A DNA stretch of 64,000 nt. Source: Cladorhizidae sp. MBARI D1340-BT2 (lineage: Eukaryota; Porifera; Demospongiae; Poecilosclerida; Cladorhizidae). The notes beneath the pieces were generated by a model. It ran no database searches. It was not told the DNA's origin and saw only the letters and a list, made by a program, of their open reading frames with translations. Shown in pieces: positions 11,216 through 24,124 of this stretch; the first letter of the stretch is position 1; the number at the start of each line of letters is the position of its first letter. The position numbers and the translations under genes are program-made. The DNA lies in assembly GCA_028752905.1 (NCBI GenBank), contig JAQNBH010000007.1:20108816-20172815 (forward strand), in the 5' to 3' direction.

Positions 11216-12449
11216 AGTACATAAACATGTAACTTTAAAAATTTCGAAATAATTATATATTTTAAATAAAATATTTCACAGTAAAGGCGCATATAATAAA
11301 ATATTTCACAGTAAAGGTGCATATGATGCATACAACAGTGCCACCCACTCCAAGATCCTTTGACTCCCTGTTTGCACCTGTCATGTTTGGTCACCATGGC
11401 TGACTCACATCATTTATCTACACGTAAAAGTAGATCAGCTCAGACTTGATATAGCCATTCACCTGTAAAGAAGAGCAGAAAGGGAATGCTACTTTGATCC
11501 CTAACGATTAATGATTGAAAAAAACTGTCATGAAATACTAAAGGTAAGATGTACAAGGAAATGTTAAGCAGATGCATGAGCTAATCATAATCATATCAGC
11601 CAGTATATTACACATTCAGTTTCATCAGTCTTAACATGAAAATGTAAAATTCATGTCAAGTCATGTCTTTGCACTTGTACCATCTATGCAAAGTACGTTA
11701 TAATGTTTTGATGTCTGTAGAACATCCAGGAAATATCCAAAGCACATCATTATCTTGCTATATATAACAAATGTCTCCAGTCTTCAGAGAGCTACAAGTG
11801 GGATAGAAGCAGAGACTGGTTCGGGCATGTTTTACATTAAATTTGCTTTCTAGTAACCATGTTACAAAAAAATATCCAGGATATTTCCAAACCCCCCAAA
11901 ATTGTTTGTGGTTGAATGGGATTAACGTGTACAGCTATAATAATAGACAAATATACCACATTTTCCTGCACTATCCCTCCTAAAGTATTGTTTAGTGGTT
12001 TATTCTAAAGGAATGCTGCATGTCCCTCTAATTAATATTTAGGTGTTGCTCTCAACCAAGGGCTGGGAAAGGCTTCAACATAATTAGAGGTGCTGATACA
12101 CTTGAGCAGTTGATAGTGTATGGTTTCTACTTCACCTTGCATGCACTGAAACAACCCTGCAACAACACTGCAACAGCACTGCAACCACACTGCAACAATT
12201 CATTCAGAATGCAGTATATTTGTAAACATGCACACATATATTTATATTACATAATTATTTACCCAGTTAATGAATGTGCACTCATCCTGTAAATACTATG
12301 GCTTAGCTGGTCATTTGGCAGACTGAACCAGCTTACCCATTCATGCAATCTACACCAGTGAAGCCTAAGGTATGGGATTTCCTAGATAGTAAGGAATTTA
12401 AGCTTGTGCTTTTGATGACATTCTTGTTGGTTATCACCTCATCCAGAGG
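11216..12449. other. No gene seen; one short degenerate repeat
   Basis: At 12,151-12,200 a CACTGCAACAA-type unit is repeated four or five times. The rest is AT-rich with no supported exon. Confidence 0.5.
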
Positions 12450-12462
12450 CAGTGCCGCATTA
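12450..12462 (+). repeat. Left terminal inverted repeat of the hAT element
   Basis: CAGTGCCGCATTA, preceded by target-site duplication TCCAGAGG. Confidence 0.9.
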
Positions 12463-13945
12463 TCGATAAGATTGACTATGCTGAAGCCTAGGGGCCCACC
12501 AAGAGCAGGGGCCCACTAAAAACAGGAGCCCATGCAACCTATTTTTCTTTCAGTGTTAACTATGGATACGGTAAAGGCTCCCTGCGTGTCACTCAAAATA
12601 ATTTATAGGAATTCTCTTTTATACAAGAGATGCTAAGGGGGCATTAAACTATATAAAAAAGAAATAATGGTTCAATTTATGTTAAATTTTGAAGCACAGT
12701 CAGGGATGGTCCGGCCGGGTGGGCCCTTAGGGTCACCCCCTCCACAATCTTAATTTTTCAGTTAGTCAAAAATGATGTAACCATGTAGCTAAACAATGGA
12801 ATTACTGAGCCCCAACGACAGTTGCTCTTGTGAAACTGGTGCCAGACTCACAGTCTCAGGTGGCTGTGGTATGAACATGTGAAGATCCTGTCAGGCAGCG
12901 GCAGTTAGCTGGGTGTAACCTTTGCCAGAGGGCCAGTACATGTACACAGTAAGTCAGTAAATACTAATGACACTCTTGATCTGACTCAGAGTCCTGCATT
13001 TGACCCTTTCAATGTAAGAGTTATGCTAAATGGATAAATAACTACAGAATCAATGCATATGGGTACTTGTCATTATAATGTGCAACCAGAATAATGCATC
13101 AAGATAAGAAAATATAATGTGCCTTGAGCAGAGTCCTGAGTTGTTCATTCTGCACGGTGCACCCATACAGTGTTTAGGATATTCTTTGCTTCTACAATGT
13201 AGGATCTATGCTAGATATTATGATGTCATCTTCAATGAATGAAGGTTCCTGTCATTATTTGTGCAGCAAGTATATATAATTGTGCCAATATACGAAAAGT
13301 GTCAGCAGTTTCCATTTAAGCAACCAAGATCGGTTTCAAGATATTTATATATTTTCATGATTGTTTTAACACATACTTCCTTGCTATATTATATATTTTT
13401 AAGGGTGAAAATTTACAATATTTTAATGTTTTAGTTCAAGATATATAAGTACTTTATAGGTTAACCTATTAATTTTTAAATATCGAAAAATAGACAATAT
13501 TATTATTTATATTATTATTATTATTAGAATGTGATTTAAAATCACTACAGAAGTTAATAAACATTGCAGTATATTACAATTAATTCACTACTGACAAATA
13601 ATAACGTAATAGTATTTTATTTTTTTTGGCAAACACTATAACATGTAAAAATATTATAATAATATATCTTGGGATAGAGGTATATAAAAAATATCACCCT
13701 ATCAAAATGTAGCTGTCGGGAGGTCATTAAATAATTATTTTCAATGTCCCTCTAAACAGTTATACACTGCTATATTATATAGCTGTTTAGAGTGATATGA
13801 TATTTTCATTTTATTAAGAACTTAACTACAATATATAGCCTATATACTGGAGTTAAGTACGAAAATACCCTCTTCTCTCTCTCTCTCTCTCTTTCCTACC
13901 TACTTTTATTTTCATTGTTTTATTTATTTATACCCGAAAAAGGTC

Positions 13946-15129
13946 AACTGCCTTGCTGGTAACTATCCGTGTCATACCATTCCTTGCTTTGCACATTCCC
14001 TCAACCTGGTCAGTCATTCTGCTGTGGACAACATATCTGCTGCTTCAAAGTTCTTTGAATTGGTAGAGAAGGTCTACTGCTTTTTCAGTGCATCAACTCA
14101 TCGGTGGGAACATTAATTAGTCAATGCCCTGGGTGGCCTGCCTGTTGTCAAACGCCTGAGTGACACTATATGGGCTGCCCACTCCGATGCTTCAAAGGTA
14201 CTCAACTGTGGATATGAAAAAATAAGGATGGTTTTAGAGCAATTTACAGAAAAAATGGACGAAACAGCCAAAGCACGACAAGAGGCAAGGGGTATTTTAT
14301 CCAAGTTGAATACCTTGGAAAATTGCATCTTACTGGTCTTCTGGTCTGTAGTCATGAAAAGGTTTCACCAGACAAGCATAAAGCTGCAGAGCACAAATAT
14401 GGATCTGAACGAAGCCGTGAAGCTCTTAAGATCATTAAATAATTATGTCGCCAGTTTAAGAGATGCTTTTGAGGACTTTGAGGAGAAAGGAAAGATCAAA
14501 ATTGGTCTTGAAAATGAGCGTGTGTACAAAGAAGATACCCAAAGAAAGAAACAAAGAAGTGCAAAGCTCAGTCGAAATGATGGCAATTCTAAAGATACTA
14601 CTTTTTCAGGAAAGGGGAGTTTTAGGGTCACGGTGTTTCTTCCCATGATCGATCACTTGACAGCACTTCAGAAGAGGCTGGCAGCATATGATGCGGTCTC
14701 TGGCAAATTCGGCTTCCTTTCAAAAATTCCCTCGGTAAACGGTGACCAACTGAGGGATGCGGCAGAGAGGCTGGTGAAAACCTACCAAGAAGACTTCAAT
14801 ACAAGCTTCCCTGAGGAAATTATTCATTTCCAAGAGTACATGAATGAACCTGATTCTGATGTGTGGCTAAGTCAAAAAGGTGAAAATAAGGGGACCTTTA
14901 TTGCATTGAGAATGCTTCAAACCATTGTTATCAACGTAATGCAGGATACTTTTCCAAACATGTACATTTGTTTACGCATTTACTTGTCACTTCTCGTCAC
15001 AAATTTTCTGGAGAGAGGTCTTTTTCTGCTCTGAAACGTATTAAGAATTACCTGCGATCCACTCTGAAAGATGAAAAGCTCCATCATTTGGCATTAATGC
15101 ATGTCTTTGCTCCGGAAATTAAATTTTAA
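13946..15129 (+). pseudogene. hAT transposase (ZMYM1-like/DUF4371 type), C-terminal two thirds
   Basis: The frame opens near HTIPCFAHSLNLVSHSAVD, a hallmark of ZMYM1-like hAT transposases, followed by FFSASTHRWE and GGLPVVKRLSDTIWAAHSDA. One in-frame TAA lies at 14,114-14,116. From 14,117 the frame is open for about 290 codons and includes an insertion-domain-like helical, charged segment. A single-base loss in a T run near 14,995-15,005 shifts the dimerisation domain, which then reads ERSFSALKRIKNYLRSTLKD and LHHLALMHVFAPEIKF to a stop at 15,127-15,129. Only two lesions are visible after 13,946, so this part decayed little; the enzyme is non-functional as it stands. Confidence 0.85.
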
Positions 15130-15439
15130 CAATGAGCTGGATCAGTTTGTTGAAAGATTAAACAGAAAAATGTTTAAGTAGCTAGATACATATGTAGGAC
15201 TGTAATTATATGTTTAACTTTACAGTACAGTACCGGTATTTTGGTATTGCTTTGCTTTAAATTGCTTCAAGCTAATTAAAGGTTGTCTGATAAGATGATA
15301 TTGTTTTCTTTGTTACTCCATGAATTACTTATTTGGAATATTATTGTAATAAATTGTATGCAAGGAGTGCGTGAAATTCACAGGGTGGGGTCGTCGAAGG
15401 GCACAAAGAAGCTCGAAGCCTAGCGTCCCTGCCATGGGT

Positions 15440-15452
15440 TAATACGGCACTG
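15440..15452 (-). repeat. Right terminal inverted repeat of the hAT element
   Basis: TAATACGGCACTG on the plus strand, complementary to the left end with one mismatch, followed by target-site duplication TCCAGATG. Confidence 0.9.
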
Positions 15453-15960
15453 TCCAGATGAATGGGTACCATATAGGTTAACCATACAAATGTACATGTA
15501 TTATATATATACAATGGTACAATGTATGCTTTTCAATTTTATATGATAAAGGATAGTTGAACTGGTTCTAGTCTATAGTCGGCCATATATTTATACATAT
15601 GTATAATTATATTGTCTTGTAATCCGGTATGAAATAAAAATATGTATTATAAGTTGTGCCACAAAGAAGAAAAAAACATGCATTAGGACTTTCATGCTTA
15701 ATATTTTTTCTTCCATTTGCTATTTTTATGTACAGTCTGCTACAAATTTAACCATGTTACAGATGATGCCTAGGTACATAGTTCAGCAATATAAGTAATT
15801 CTAGTTAGAGACTAAGCCAAAATGGCTCCAAACAACATAAAATCAAGTCTACTGTACACAACATTAGAACAGAAGACACTGGTGATAAGTGAGGTTCAAA
15901 GGTCCTGTCATGTCTGTCTGTGCTGAGTAGTGACCTCACTAGGTATTTATGTGAGAACAG

Positions 15961-16038
15961 ACTACCCCATTCATTGCTCTAGTATGCACCACAACCTGTT
16001 TGGTTGTAGGTGCATATTAGAGCAATGAATGGGGTAGT
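15961..16038. repeat. Near-perfect 78-bp hairpin
   Basis: Two arms of about 36 bp, starting ACTACCCCATTCATTGCTCT and ending in its complement, pair with one mismatch and one single-base bulge around a 5-nt loop (TGTTT). It could be a tiny foldback element or a source of hairpin RNA. No target-site duplication is clear. Confidence 0.85.
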
Positions 16039-16742
16039 GAACTATGGTACTCTCAATCAACAAGAACAGCAGACACTTAAAGGGAAAAAGCGAATTGGTC
16101 ATGAACATGTGAAGTATCTATACCTGTACCTTCAAACTCCAAGTTGTGACCTTTCAAATTTAAGTATTAGAGTATAAATTAATGAACAAAAAGTGAGCCA
16201 ATTTGGTAAGGAATTTCACTCCAAAGAGAAGTTTAATCGAATGTTGATGATGAATTCAATATGAGCTGGTTTTGAGTCTCTCTCTACAACAAGATATTCA
16301 TGCCATGTTCAGTATTTGATGGTTTCTGAGAAGCAAGTCATATTTCTCCCTACTAGCTCTCTTCCTATAGTGTAGTTATATTCTACATGAGGAATAGCCA
16401 CATAAAGTACTACCTATACATAAAAATTGAGGTTAAGCTCATGGGAAGTAGCCTCCCTTTCCCCACTTTTTCCCTCTGATCACTTGGATCCTGGGCTGGG
16501 ATAATTCACTATTGTATTATATTGTTTTCTCCACCAACATCAGAATATTCTGTGGGACAGCTTCGACATTTTTGTTTTATTTATCACTACCATAAGCTAT
16601 GTCTCTCTGCAAAATTTACACATATATACTAGCTGAAATATCCTCACTCTGTTGCGGAAGTGTTTTCAAACATGTGTGGCATCCAGTATCCTTAAAGACA
16701 CACATAATACTGGCTGTCTACATATATATATGTAGCACTCAT

Positions 16743-16822
16743 GCAAAAGAGTGTTGGTATCTCAGCTAGTAAATATATATATAATAGTACTCCTGCAACA
16801 GAGTGTTGGTATCTCAGCTAGT
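16743..16822. repeat. Direct repeat pair
   Basis: The word AGAGTGTTGGTATCTCAGCT occurs twice (about 16,748-16,767 and 16,800-16,819), each next to AT microsatellite sequence. This is one local tandem duplication of about 52 bp. Confidence 0.8.
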
Positions 16823-17504
16823 ATATTATATAAAGCTAGATATAAGTAAAAATTACCTGTTACTGGAAAAGGAAACAATTTCAGTTATATCCCACATCTC
16901 ATGTCACTCTAGAGTCTAGATGGTGTATCAAGAATACTGTGCTCAGAACTTGGCATTAAAAGAGATACTTCGGGATACCTCAACAGATTATATTAACTTT
17001 TTTCCCCAAAGGTGTATAATCCTTATGTAAAAACACATTAAAAATTACTGTGCATATTTTATGTCCATTTCTGATCCCACTTCCTTTTGTATATCTGTAT
17101 ATCACCTTCCTATAATCTGATGTTCTTGATTTTAAGAACTGTTTGTGGACTATATGTAGCTAATAGGTACTAGCTTGATTTCCAGTTGTGCCAGAATAGT
17201 AACACCATTATTTCCAGTTTTACTATCTAAATCTACATCATTGTGAAACCTGGGGTAAGAATCATGAATCAAGGAGCTATCGCACAAATGTCTGGTATGC
17301 TACAGGAAATGCTCTAATAATATTCATGAAGCAATAACTCCACCAATTCTAGTAAACAGGCACAGGCACAGTATATGAGCAAAAATTGTGCTTTGCCCAT
17401 TACTTTTAGATGGGTAGCCACAGAGCATGCTGGCGGGAAAGGAGTACAGCTTTCTGATGGAGCAGAAGTGTAAGCCTAAGGCAATCAGGCAACAACTTCA
17501 GACT

Positions 17505-17620
17505 CTAAGTATAGGTAGTCCTTTGACCTGCCATACAACACCATCATCCCCTCTACCCTGACTAAGTGTAGGTAGTTCCTTTGACATGCCATGCAACATC
17601 TAACCCCTCCACCCTAACTA
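17505..17620. repeat. Imperfect tandem duplication of about 57 bp
   Basis: Two units contain GGTAGT-CCTTTGAC and TGCCAT-CAACA followed by CCCCT-ACCCT-ACTAA. No coding signal accompanies them. Confidence 0.7.
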
Positions 17621-17639
17621 ACAAATCGTTAAAACAATT

Positions 17640-17870
17640 TCTGGGCATGTAAATAGCCTGAGAGCCAAGAGCTAATGGAATGGTACCAAAATATTTATTC
17701 TCATGAAGTAATGGTACTTACACCCAGCAACACAAAACTGTTTTGCTGCAAGGTTGTAGGGATGGGTTGCCACTGAAATAATCCCTCTAGTGAAAATTTG
17801 GCTGCAATTTTTAAAATGTTACAAATTCAGAGTGCAGACAAGATCCAAATGTCATGTGAGCTATATTTCT
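17640..17870. repeat. Diverged third copy of the left edge of the 20-32 kb duplication
   Basis: Words such as GAATGGTACCAAAATATTT, AGGTTGTAGGGATGGG and CTAGTGAAAAT occur in the same order as at 29,295-29,480 (copy B), with many differences. Confidence 0.6.
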
Positions 17871-18199
17871 ATGCTATGCCAAGAAATCTGCATGGACATT
17901 TATGACTGCATTTGGATACAGTTTTTAATATATTATTCTGTTCGACAACCATTTCGAAATATGAAGGTCTCAGCTAAAATAGCTAAGACTGTTGTTGAGT
18001 ATATCTACCTCACTTAACCTTCATGCAAAGAGAAAAAAGTCCAACTCTATGATTGATAGCAAATTATTGATCACCTTATAAAATGGTGTGAATATAGACT
18101 TGGAGCAGAGATTAACGCAAAAGATTGGACTTCATGAACTGGTTTGGTAGCTCGATCCAAACAATCAAACTATCAAATTATTTTGACTAGATGTTTTAG

Positions 18200-18267
18200 C
18201 CTTCATCAGGAATGATGAGATACTAAGATTCAGATCCGTCTTAGCATCTTATTATTCCTGATGAAGG
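18200..18267. repeat. Foldback element with 29-bp arms
   Basis: CCTTCATCAGGAATGATGAG at the left pairs with CTTATTATTCCTGATGAAGG at the right around a short loop, with a few mismatches. The CTTCATCAGGAATAAT core also occurs in the foldbacks at 28,970 and 53,908. Confidence 0.75.
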
Positions 18268-21059
18268 TTACAGTGCTTCACCATGATGTCGAGTTAGAAT
18301 TTAAGTTGATTACAAGAAAGTCATTGTACAAAAAGTTGTTAACCTATCTGATCTAGATTCAGCGAAAATTTAGCAGTGATCATTGAGTTCCTGAGTTCTA
18401 TTACTTCACCTTGGTCAAATTCATTTCCCAAGACTTCAGACTTTATCTTCTCCTGAACCCAACCACCATTTTTTTAATGAATATATAGAGCAAGATTTCT
18501 ATACTCAGTCACATACTTTATACAATATTTCATTAACCAGTGATGTAGATGAATTTCTAAAACTTGTCTGAACATAGAACCCATATTTAATAGAGAGGAA
18601 TTTAGTCACAACTCTATCACTGATATAAAAGTTCACCTGTTGTTAGAAAAAGAAGCAGATAAATTGTTTACGGGTATCATTAATATATATATATCGTTGT
18701 ATCAAGGATATTAGACTCAGGACTAGACTTAAAAATGAATGCTTCTAGATACCTCAAACATGCTACTAACTTTTACAACTAAAAGATGTAGTGAAACTAA
18801 ATATGACACACCTTATACATATTTTAACACTTAGCGAAAATCACTATGCAAAAAGCATGTGATCTATGCCCATTTGCAATCGCTCTCCCTTTATTACATC
18901 TACATAGATCTATACCACAATCACAATGAATATTGAATTTCCCAATGATCAACTTCAATTTACTCATTTGATATTTTGGTTGGATGGCCTATCATTATTT
19001 CCTTTATCAGGAATAAAGAAATGCTAAGACTCATGTGTGGTTGACACCGGTAGCTAGCAATCCAGCACTATACTATTCATATTTGAAGAAGAGTGGTGAA
19101 AAGCCTGTAGAGCCAGGAGACTAGTTAGATAGAAGGAGGACATGGAAGGAAGAACATAATGTGAAGAGATTTTTTTGTTATCATCAAGCCTTCATCAGTC
19201 TTTCATCTGCAGTTATATCTAAATGCAGAAATGAAGATAAGTACACTGATATATACAAGCAATCAGGGATATGGGAAGAAGGATCCTGTAGTTCCAATTC
19301 TGTAAGTGTAAGGAATGAGTGAGGATCTGTAGGAAGTTCAACTGTGAAGTTGTTTTCAGATCAGGAAGAACTCAGTGGTCATAAATTAGCTGATTGAAGG
19401 ATGATTTATCAGCACCCATTTGTTGGCTGTGCAGAGTACTACAAGGGAAGACCAACAGTCTGTAAAAAGTTCATTAAGAGAAACCTGTAACTGCTTAACA
19501 TGCATGGTTAAATAGACATCCTATTTTTGAGAAAATCACCTTCTCAGACAAAAGACAGAATGAACTGCCACTAAAGGAAGCATTGCATTCTAGCTCAGCA
19601 CCGCAATGTTTGCAGTTCAATATATTATGAATGGACGTACCTGGCTGCAGGGTGACCACTCTCAAGAGCCTGAACTTGAAACTACAACCTCCATAATATA
19701 TATATATTACGTATAAAGTTTTTCAACACTAAATGTATATAATATAATCCTCAGTTGACATAATGAAGCAACAATGCTCTCAATAATTAACTTGAAATTT
19801 TACTATCTCATCATTTCTACTAGATGCTCTAGCTAAAACCAAGAGAAAGAAAAATCCAGGCGAGAGTATTGTGAAAACAAACAATGATGGTAATACCTAT
19901 CCAAAATATTAACAACTAAATATAAAAACCGAGCTACAAGCAAAAGAAGTTCATCCCACTCCATGGCATTCCACTTAACCCAAATAAATCATTTTATATT
20001 TAAATATATATATTGTTATTATTTGTTCCTTCTTGTGTGATATTAGTTGTTTAGTATAAAAAAATTAAAATTTTTAATTTCATTAAACTCTAACACATTT
20101 CTTTATACTTTAATTCCATTTCCTATTTATATTATAGTTTTTTTTATAATTCTTATTATTTTGTTGGTATTTTTAAATTTATTTATTTTTGCCACATCTG
20201 TTTGTCATGCAGGACTCACTAGCTTACAAACAGTTCAGGCATTCATATTTTGAGGCACTCCAACTTTGGCTGCATGTGGCACTATACTTATGCAATCTAT
20301 TGAGCTCCAAAGTCGTAACCACATTATGTTTGTAATTTATAATTTTAGAACCCCCTTCACATGAACATAAGTCTACTAAAAATTAAACTACATTGTAGTG
20401 TTTGTACAGCTCTATCATCGACAGTTGTTATAGCCATTCTAGACTTGATGCTGGAAAGTGTTCCTTGGAAGAGTTTGAGACAGTTAGAGAGGTGATTTGG
20501 CTTCACATTCTAATGTTCAGTTCCAAGAAATAAACATGTATGTCAATATAAAAATTACTGTTGCTGTCTGGTTGTAGTGATGGGTTGACACAGAAATCAT
20601 TCATCAGTGAAAATGCATATTTTAGAATGTTATGAATAGTACCAAATGAGAGTGCAGACATGAGCCGATTGTCTTGTAATGTACTATAATTATTGTTGTG
20701 TTATGCAAGCTTTGGTGGAATAACCAATTTAACATTTCTCAGCCATGCAGGGGCATATACTTTGGTATGACTGCAGCTTGTATATATCTACCTTTAAAGC
20801 TGAACATCCATTCTACTGCCTGCAGTAAGTAGAGGACATGAGACATGAACAGGAGCAATGTGCCATAAAGGATTCCACGGTCTTCAAACCTCGCTCTTTA
20901 ACCTGACACTTTTTTGACTGATGGATTTACTTTATTGAAATTTTATTTATAGCATTTTCAGGAATTCTACAGAAAGGAATCACCAGAGCTTCAACTAGTG
21001 GCTTGATGTTTACTTGTGGCATACATTAGCTGGCAACCTCTAAGATTTTTATGACCTAT

Positions 21060-21661
21060 TGTCAGGGAAATACTCTCACCCGACAGTGGCAGAACCAGCA
21101 GGTGGTGTTCACAGCAGAACACCACTATCTGTGGGATTAACAAAGGGAAATATACATGTGAAAGAACATGCCTCTCATGTGAACGAACAAGCCACTGATG
21201 TGAGCAAACAAGCCACAACCACACCACAGACAACAAGCAAGAACACTCACCTGACTGAGGAGCCTGTGGCATGGGGTGACCCAAGTGAAGATGATTGGTC
21301 CAATCCACAGGTTGGCAAGGAGACCAGTGATGTCAAACTGAACTGATTAGAAGAGTATAAAAGGAGACTATGTATAAGATAGAAACACGCTATGGCCTAT
21401 GCCTGATACCTGTGAACTTTAAGAAACTGTTGTAAGATAGTGTTGATTGACACTGTGTATGTGTGATTCTCTGTCTGTATTTCATATATAACATACTTGT
21501 TTCAAGTGGGTAGCCAGTATCTCGGGGAGATATACTGAGTTTGGCTTGGGATAAGATTTCTAGCAGGTGGCTAGGAATAGGTCCCAGGCATCGGATGAAT
21601 GTGTGGATCTGACTGAACAGTTAAAGTGTCTGTTTCAGCAGAAGGACGACTTTCCGTCACA
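21060..21661 (+). mobile_element. Solo LTR of an LTR retrotransposon
   Basis: A 602-bp insertion begins TGTCAGGGAAATA and ends TTTCCGTCACA (TG...CA ends) and is flanked by a perfect 5-bp target-site duplication CCTAT (21,055-21,059 and 21,662-21,666). Copy B has a single CCTAT at the same place (29,848-29,852) and no insert. A TATA box follows a U3-like first half. The first eleven bases equal those of the proposed Gmr1-like LTR at 60,882 (minus strand), so both may belong to related families. The open frame at 21,059-21,346 lies inside the LTR and is not a gene. Confidence 0.9.
21356..21364 (+). promoter_or_regulatory. TATA box in the solo LTR
   Basis: TATAAAAGG lies 296 bp from the left end of the LTR, the usual arrangement of a U3 promoter. 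It could still drive transcription into the flank. Confidence 0.7.
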
Positions 21662-22787
21662 CCTATGAACTATCCCTTCTGGAAACACTTGCTTATCGCA
21701 ATAACTGATTAATAGAGCATTATGCACTTGCTCTATAACCTTTGTGGGTTTCACACAAAATGTTTTTGAAATGAATATATCATGTTTTTTAGCATTTAAT
21801 GATTATGTGACAGATCACGAGCTTAAAACTAGTTAATTTCTAAACGTATCTGATACTCTCTATCTTGTATGTATTCTGTTTGTGTGTGTGTGATGTACAA
21901 TTATATGTGTGGGTGTTGTACTAGCGTGGGCCTGCAACAAAATCCACTTTAAAGATGCTTTATTCCAGTTTACAAATAAAGAGCCAGTCCTCAGATGAGC
22001 CAATCTAATCTTCTTCCAAGGAAATGACTCAAACAACAAAAAACATAAATAATAACGAAGTATGACTGAGTGATGTACAAGAAAGAATTAAACAAATTAG
22101 AAAATAAAGAAATTAAACAGGTCAGAAAAAAGGAGAGTAATCCTGGATTCCCTGTTCTTCTCTAGTGTTTGCTTTGTGAAGATTCCATATGCAAATGTCA
22201 CCACAGATTTTGAGGGATACCATAGCTGATCCTCTATGTAAAATTATAGAAATAGATCAGTAAGTAATAGCTGACCAATAACAGGAAACTAAATTTTAAA
22301 AATGGAGAAAAATAGATAAATTTAAAAAAGTCCAACGAAAAGACATCGCTGTCAAATAATTAAGGAAACAGGACAGTACTCATGCAGACAAGAACCGGTT
22401 GGACACACTTTTCCTTTAAAATACCAAAATATATTTATACACTTTGAAAAATCTGTACTGCATAATGGTTGTTTATCCAGGAAGATATTTTTGAGGGATC
22501 ACTTTTGTTCTTCTATCGTTTTGTCAGAATCCAATCCACAAATACATAGCTATACAGAATGAATAGCAGTATCTGGCTTCCATACCACACAATTTCCAAC
22601 TCAATGTTCAAAACAATTGGTTACATGATTTTAGACATCATCTCTAGCAGACAATTATCAACAAAGAGTTATTTACAATTCTATGTTCAGCCAATCTTCT
22701 CTGCACAATCTACAATATATATTCTAAAATATTTAGTTCGGCAATACAGCACCTAACTATATTATAATCAGTTGACTACAATGCTAG

Positions 22788-23584
22788 CTATGCAGTTTGT
22801 TCATTCCAAATTTTGTCCACCTTTGAGTCAGTTGAATCGATCGAGCAATTGCCAATTAATTTACTTTCAATACTGGTCATTTCTGCAGATAGGTTGGGAT
22901 AAAGAGAAGTGGAAATGGTACTGAGAATTATTACACAATACCAATGCACTGACACAGCAATTATTATCAGCAAGTATAATTATTTATATACATAATGTAA
23001 ATAATGATTGCAGCCAATTTATATTCTCCCAATATTCACCTTTCATCCTATCTACTTTTGATTTCAATATCCTAATTTTTTTCAGCTATGTTAACTACCA
23101 AACAGATTGTTACAATCCTAGGTGAATACTCTAATAACCTGAAGTTGTATCTTTTATTCGAACTCTTTTTTCGGCATCATCCATGAGGTTCAGAATCCCC
23201 TATCCCACAGCACGTCCCACCTCCACCCCATCCAAATGTGTTGGGAATCATAGACTCTTATACTGGTACCTTACAGATCTTTGGTTGGACAATATACCTG
23301 GCCATGTGCTTAAACTGAGCATGTGGCTGTCAGCTTTGCTAGCATATCACTTATCATCATAACTGATTCTACATTATTTTGAAATGCATGATTGCTAAGA
23401 ATGGAGTTGTAATAATTCCAAGATGACATATGTTTATATTGCTTCTGATAATATTATGGTTAACCATAAATTCACTTACTAGGAACTTCACAGATAACAC
23501 TGAAGTGCAGCGCCGCATTATTACTTGACTGCTTCACACATTCATGACCTACATCCGCATCAATGTTTCTAAAATATACGTAAC
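22788..23584 (-). pseudogene. Copy A of the 3' exons of the VWA gene
   Basis: Three exon-like blocks correspond to copy B. 23,480-23,584 is open (GYVYFRNIDADVGHECVKQS and onward), in phase 1, with AG and GTAAGT borders. 23,040-23,094 (coiled-coil-like VNIAEK...) keeps its GT donor but has an extra A in an A6 run, which brings in an early stop. 22,788-22,882 is open (MTSIESKLIGNCSIDSTDSK) after a strong pyrimidine tract and ends in TAG. A possible further exon near 23,140-23,400 is disrupted by extra sequence. The upstream exons of the gene are not duplicated here, so expression is doubtful. Confidence 0.6.
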
Positions 23585-23846
23585 CTGCGTATTCAGTAAG
23601 TAATTTCTCTGTTGAATCTTTTTTATTTTATTCGAGGATGGAAGTTTCTGCAATAGAATTAGAACAAATATAATTTAGATTAGGAATAACATGTTTTAGA
23701 TGAAGGTGTGTGTCTGAATATTATGGTACTCTTTCACAGTGCTCAGTTTGTAATATATAAATGACCAACTAAACACAATGACACAATGACATGTGCAAGT
23801 CCTAGGTTCAACAAATAACTTGTAGACAGCTGACTATTTATAATGT

Positions 23847-24055
23847 TGTGGCGGCGCAATTACGGAACAATAATCGGGACATAACTCCCTTGACTTTTAA
23901 TATTATATAGTCGAATTAATGATCACCTTTTGTTCGTTGTATTGATACTCTCTGTCCTTTCTCATGAAGTTTCAATTCTCTTTCTCTATTGGGTAGAAGA
24001 GATACAACGGTGACGCAGAACCTCGCAGGGAATCCTAAACATAGACTTCCCTACA
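23847..24055 (+). repeat. 5' LTR of the gypsy element
   Basis: 209 bp, TGTGGCGG...CCCTACA. It differs from the 3' LTR at ACAATAATC/ACAGTAATC, GTTGTATTG/GTTATATTG, TATTGGG/TATAGGG and in a CTCTGTCC stretch that is 5 nt longer here. Confidence 0.95.
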
Positions 24056-24073
24056 TTGGTGACCCTGACGTCC
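24056..24073 (+). promoter_or_regulatory. Primer-binding site of the gypsy element
   Basis: TTGGTGACCCTGACGTCC follows the LTR directly; TGG matches the CCA end of a tRNA. The tRNA species is not identified. Confidence 0.75.
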
Positions 24074-24124
24074 ACGTCCACAGCGTTCCCGCTCAACAGT
24101 GTCAATTCCTTTCTCTCCGGCATT

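Larger units (their letters stand above)
12450..15452 (+). mobile_element. hAT-superfamily DNA transposon, both ends present
   Basis: The left end reads CAGTGCCGCATTA and the right end, reverse-complemented, CAGTGCCGTATTA: 13-bp terminal inverted repeats with one mismatch, of the CAG-starting kind typical of hAT. The flanking 8 bp are TCCAGAGG (12,442-12,449) and TCCAGATG (15,453-15,460), an 8-bp target-site duplication with one mismatch, the size expected for hAT. Inside lies a plus-strand transposase relic (about 13,946-15,129). The left 1.4 kb has no readable coding sequence, so the N-terminal part (including any zinc finger) is lost or too decayed. Subterminal GGGGCCCAC words lie near 12,492-12,515. 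Confidence 0.9.
15453..20539. other. Long stretch without a supported gene
   Basis: Apart from the repeats listed separately I find no exon with convincing splice sites. Sections near 16,850-17,090 and 18,630-18,890 look distantly similar (the order of words around TACCTCAA, ACTTTT and TATGCCCATTT is shared), suggesting an old duplication. Open frames at 17,790-18,017 and 20,047-20,253 are AT-rich and have no motif. Confidence 0.5.

Noticed and set aside
20047..20253. Hydrophobic 68-residue frame resembling membrane segments
   Set aside because: Its Phe/Ile/Leu content comes from AT-rich DNA; there is no splice, start or homology support.
21059..21346. 95-codon plus-strand frame
   Set aside because: It lies inside the solo LTR, starts at the LTR edge and has no motif.
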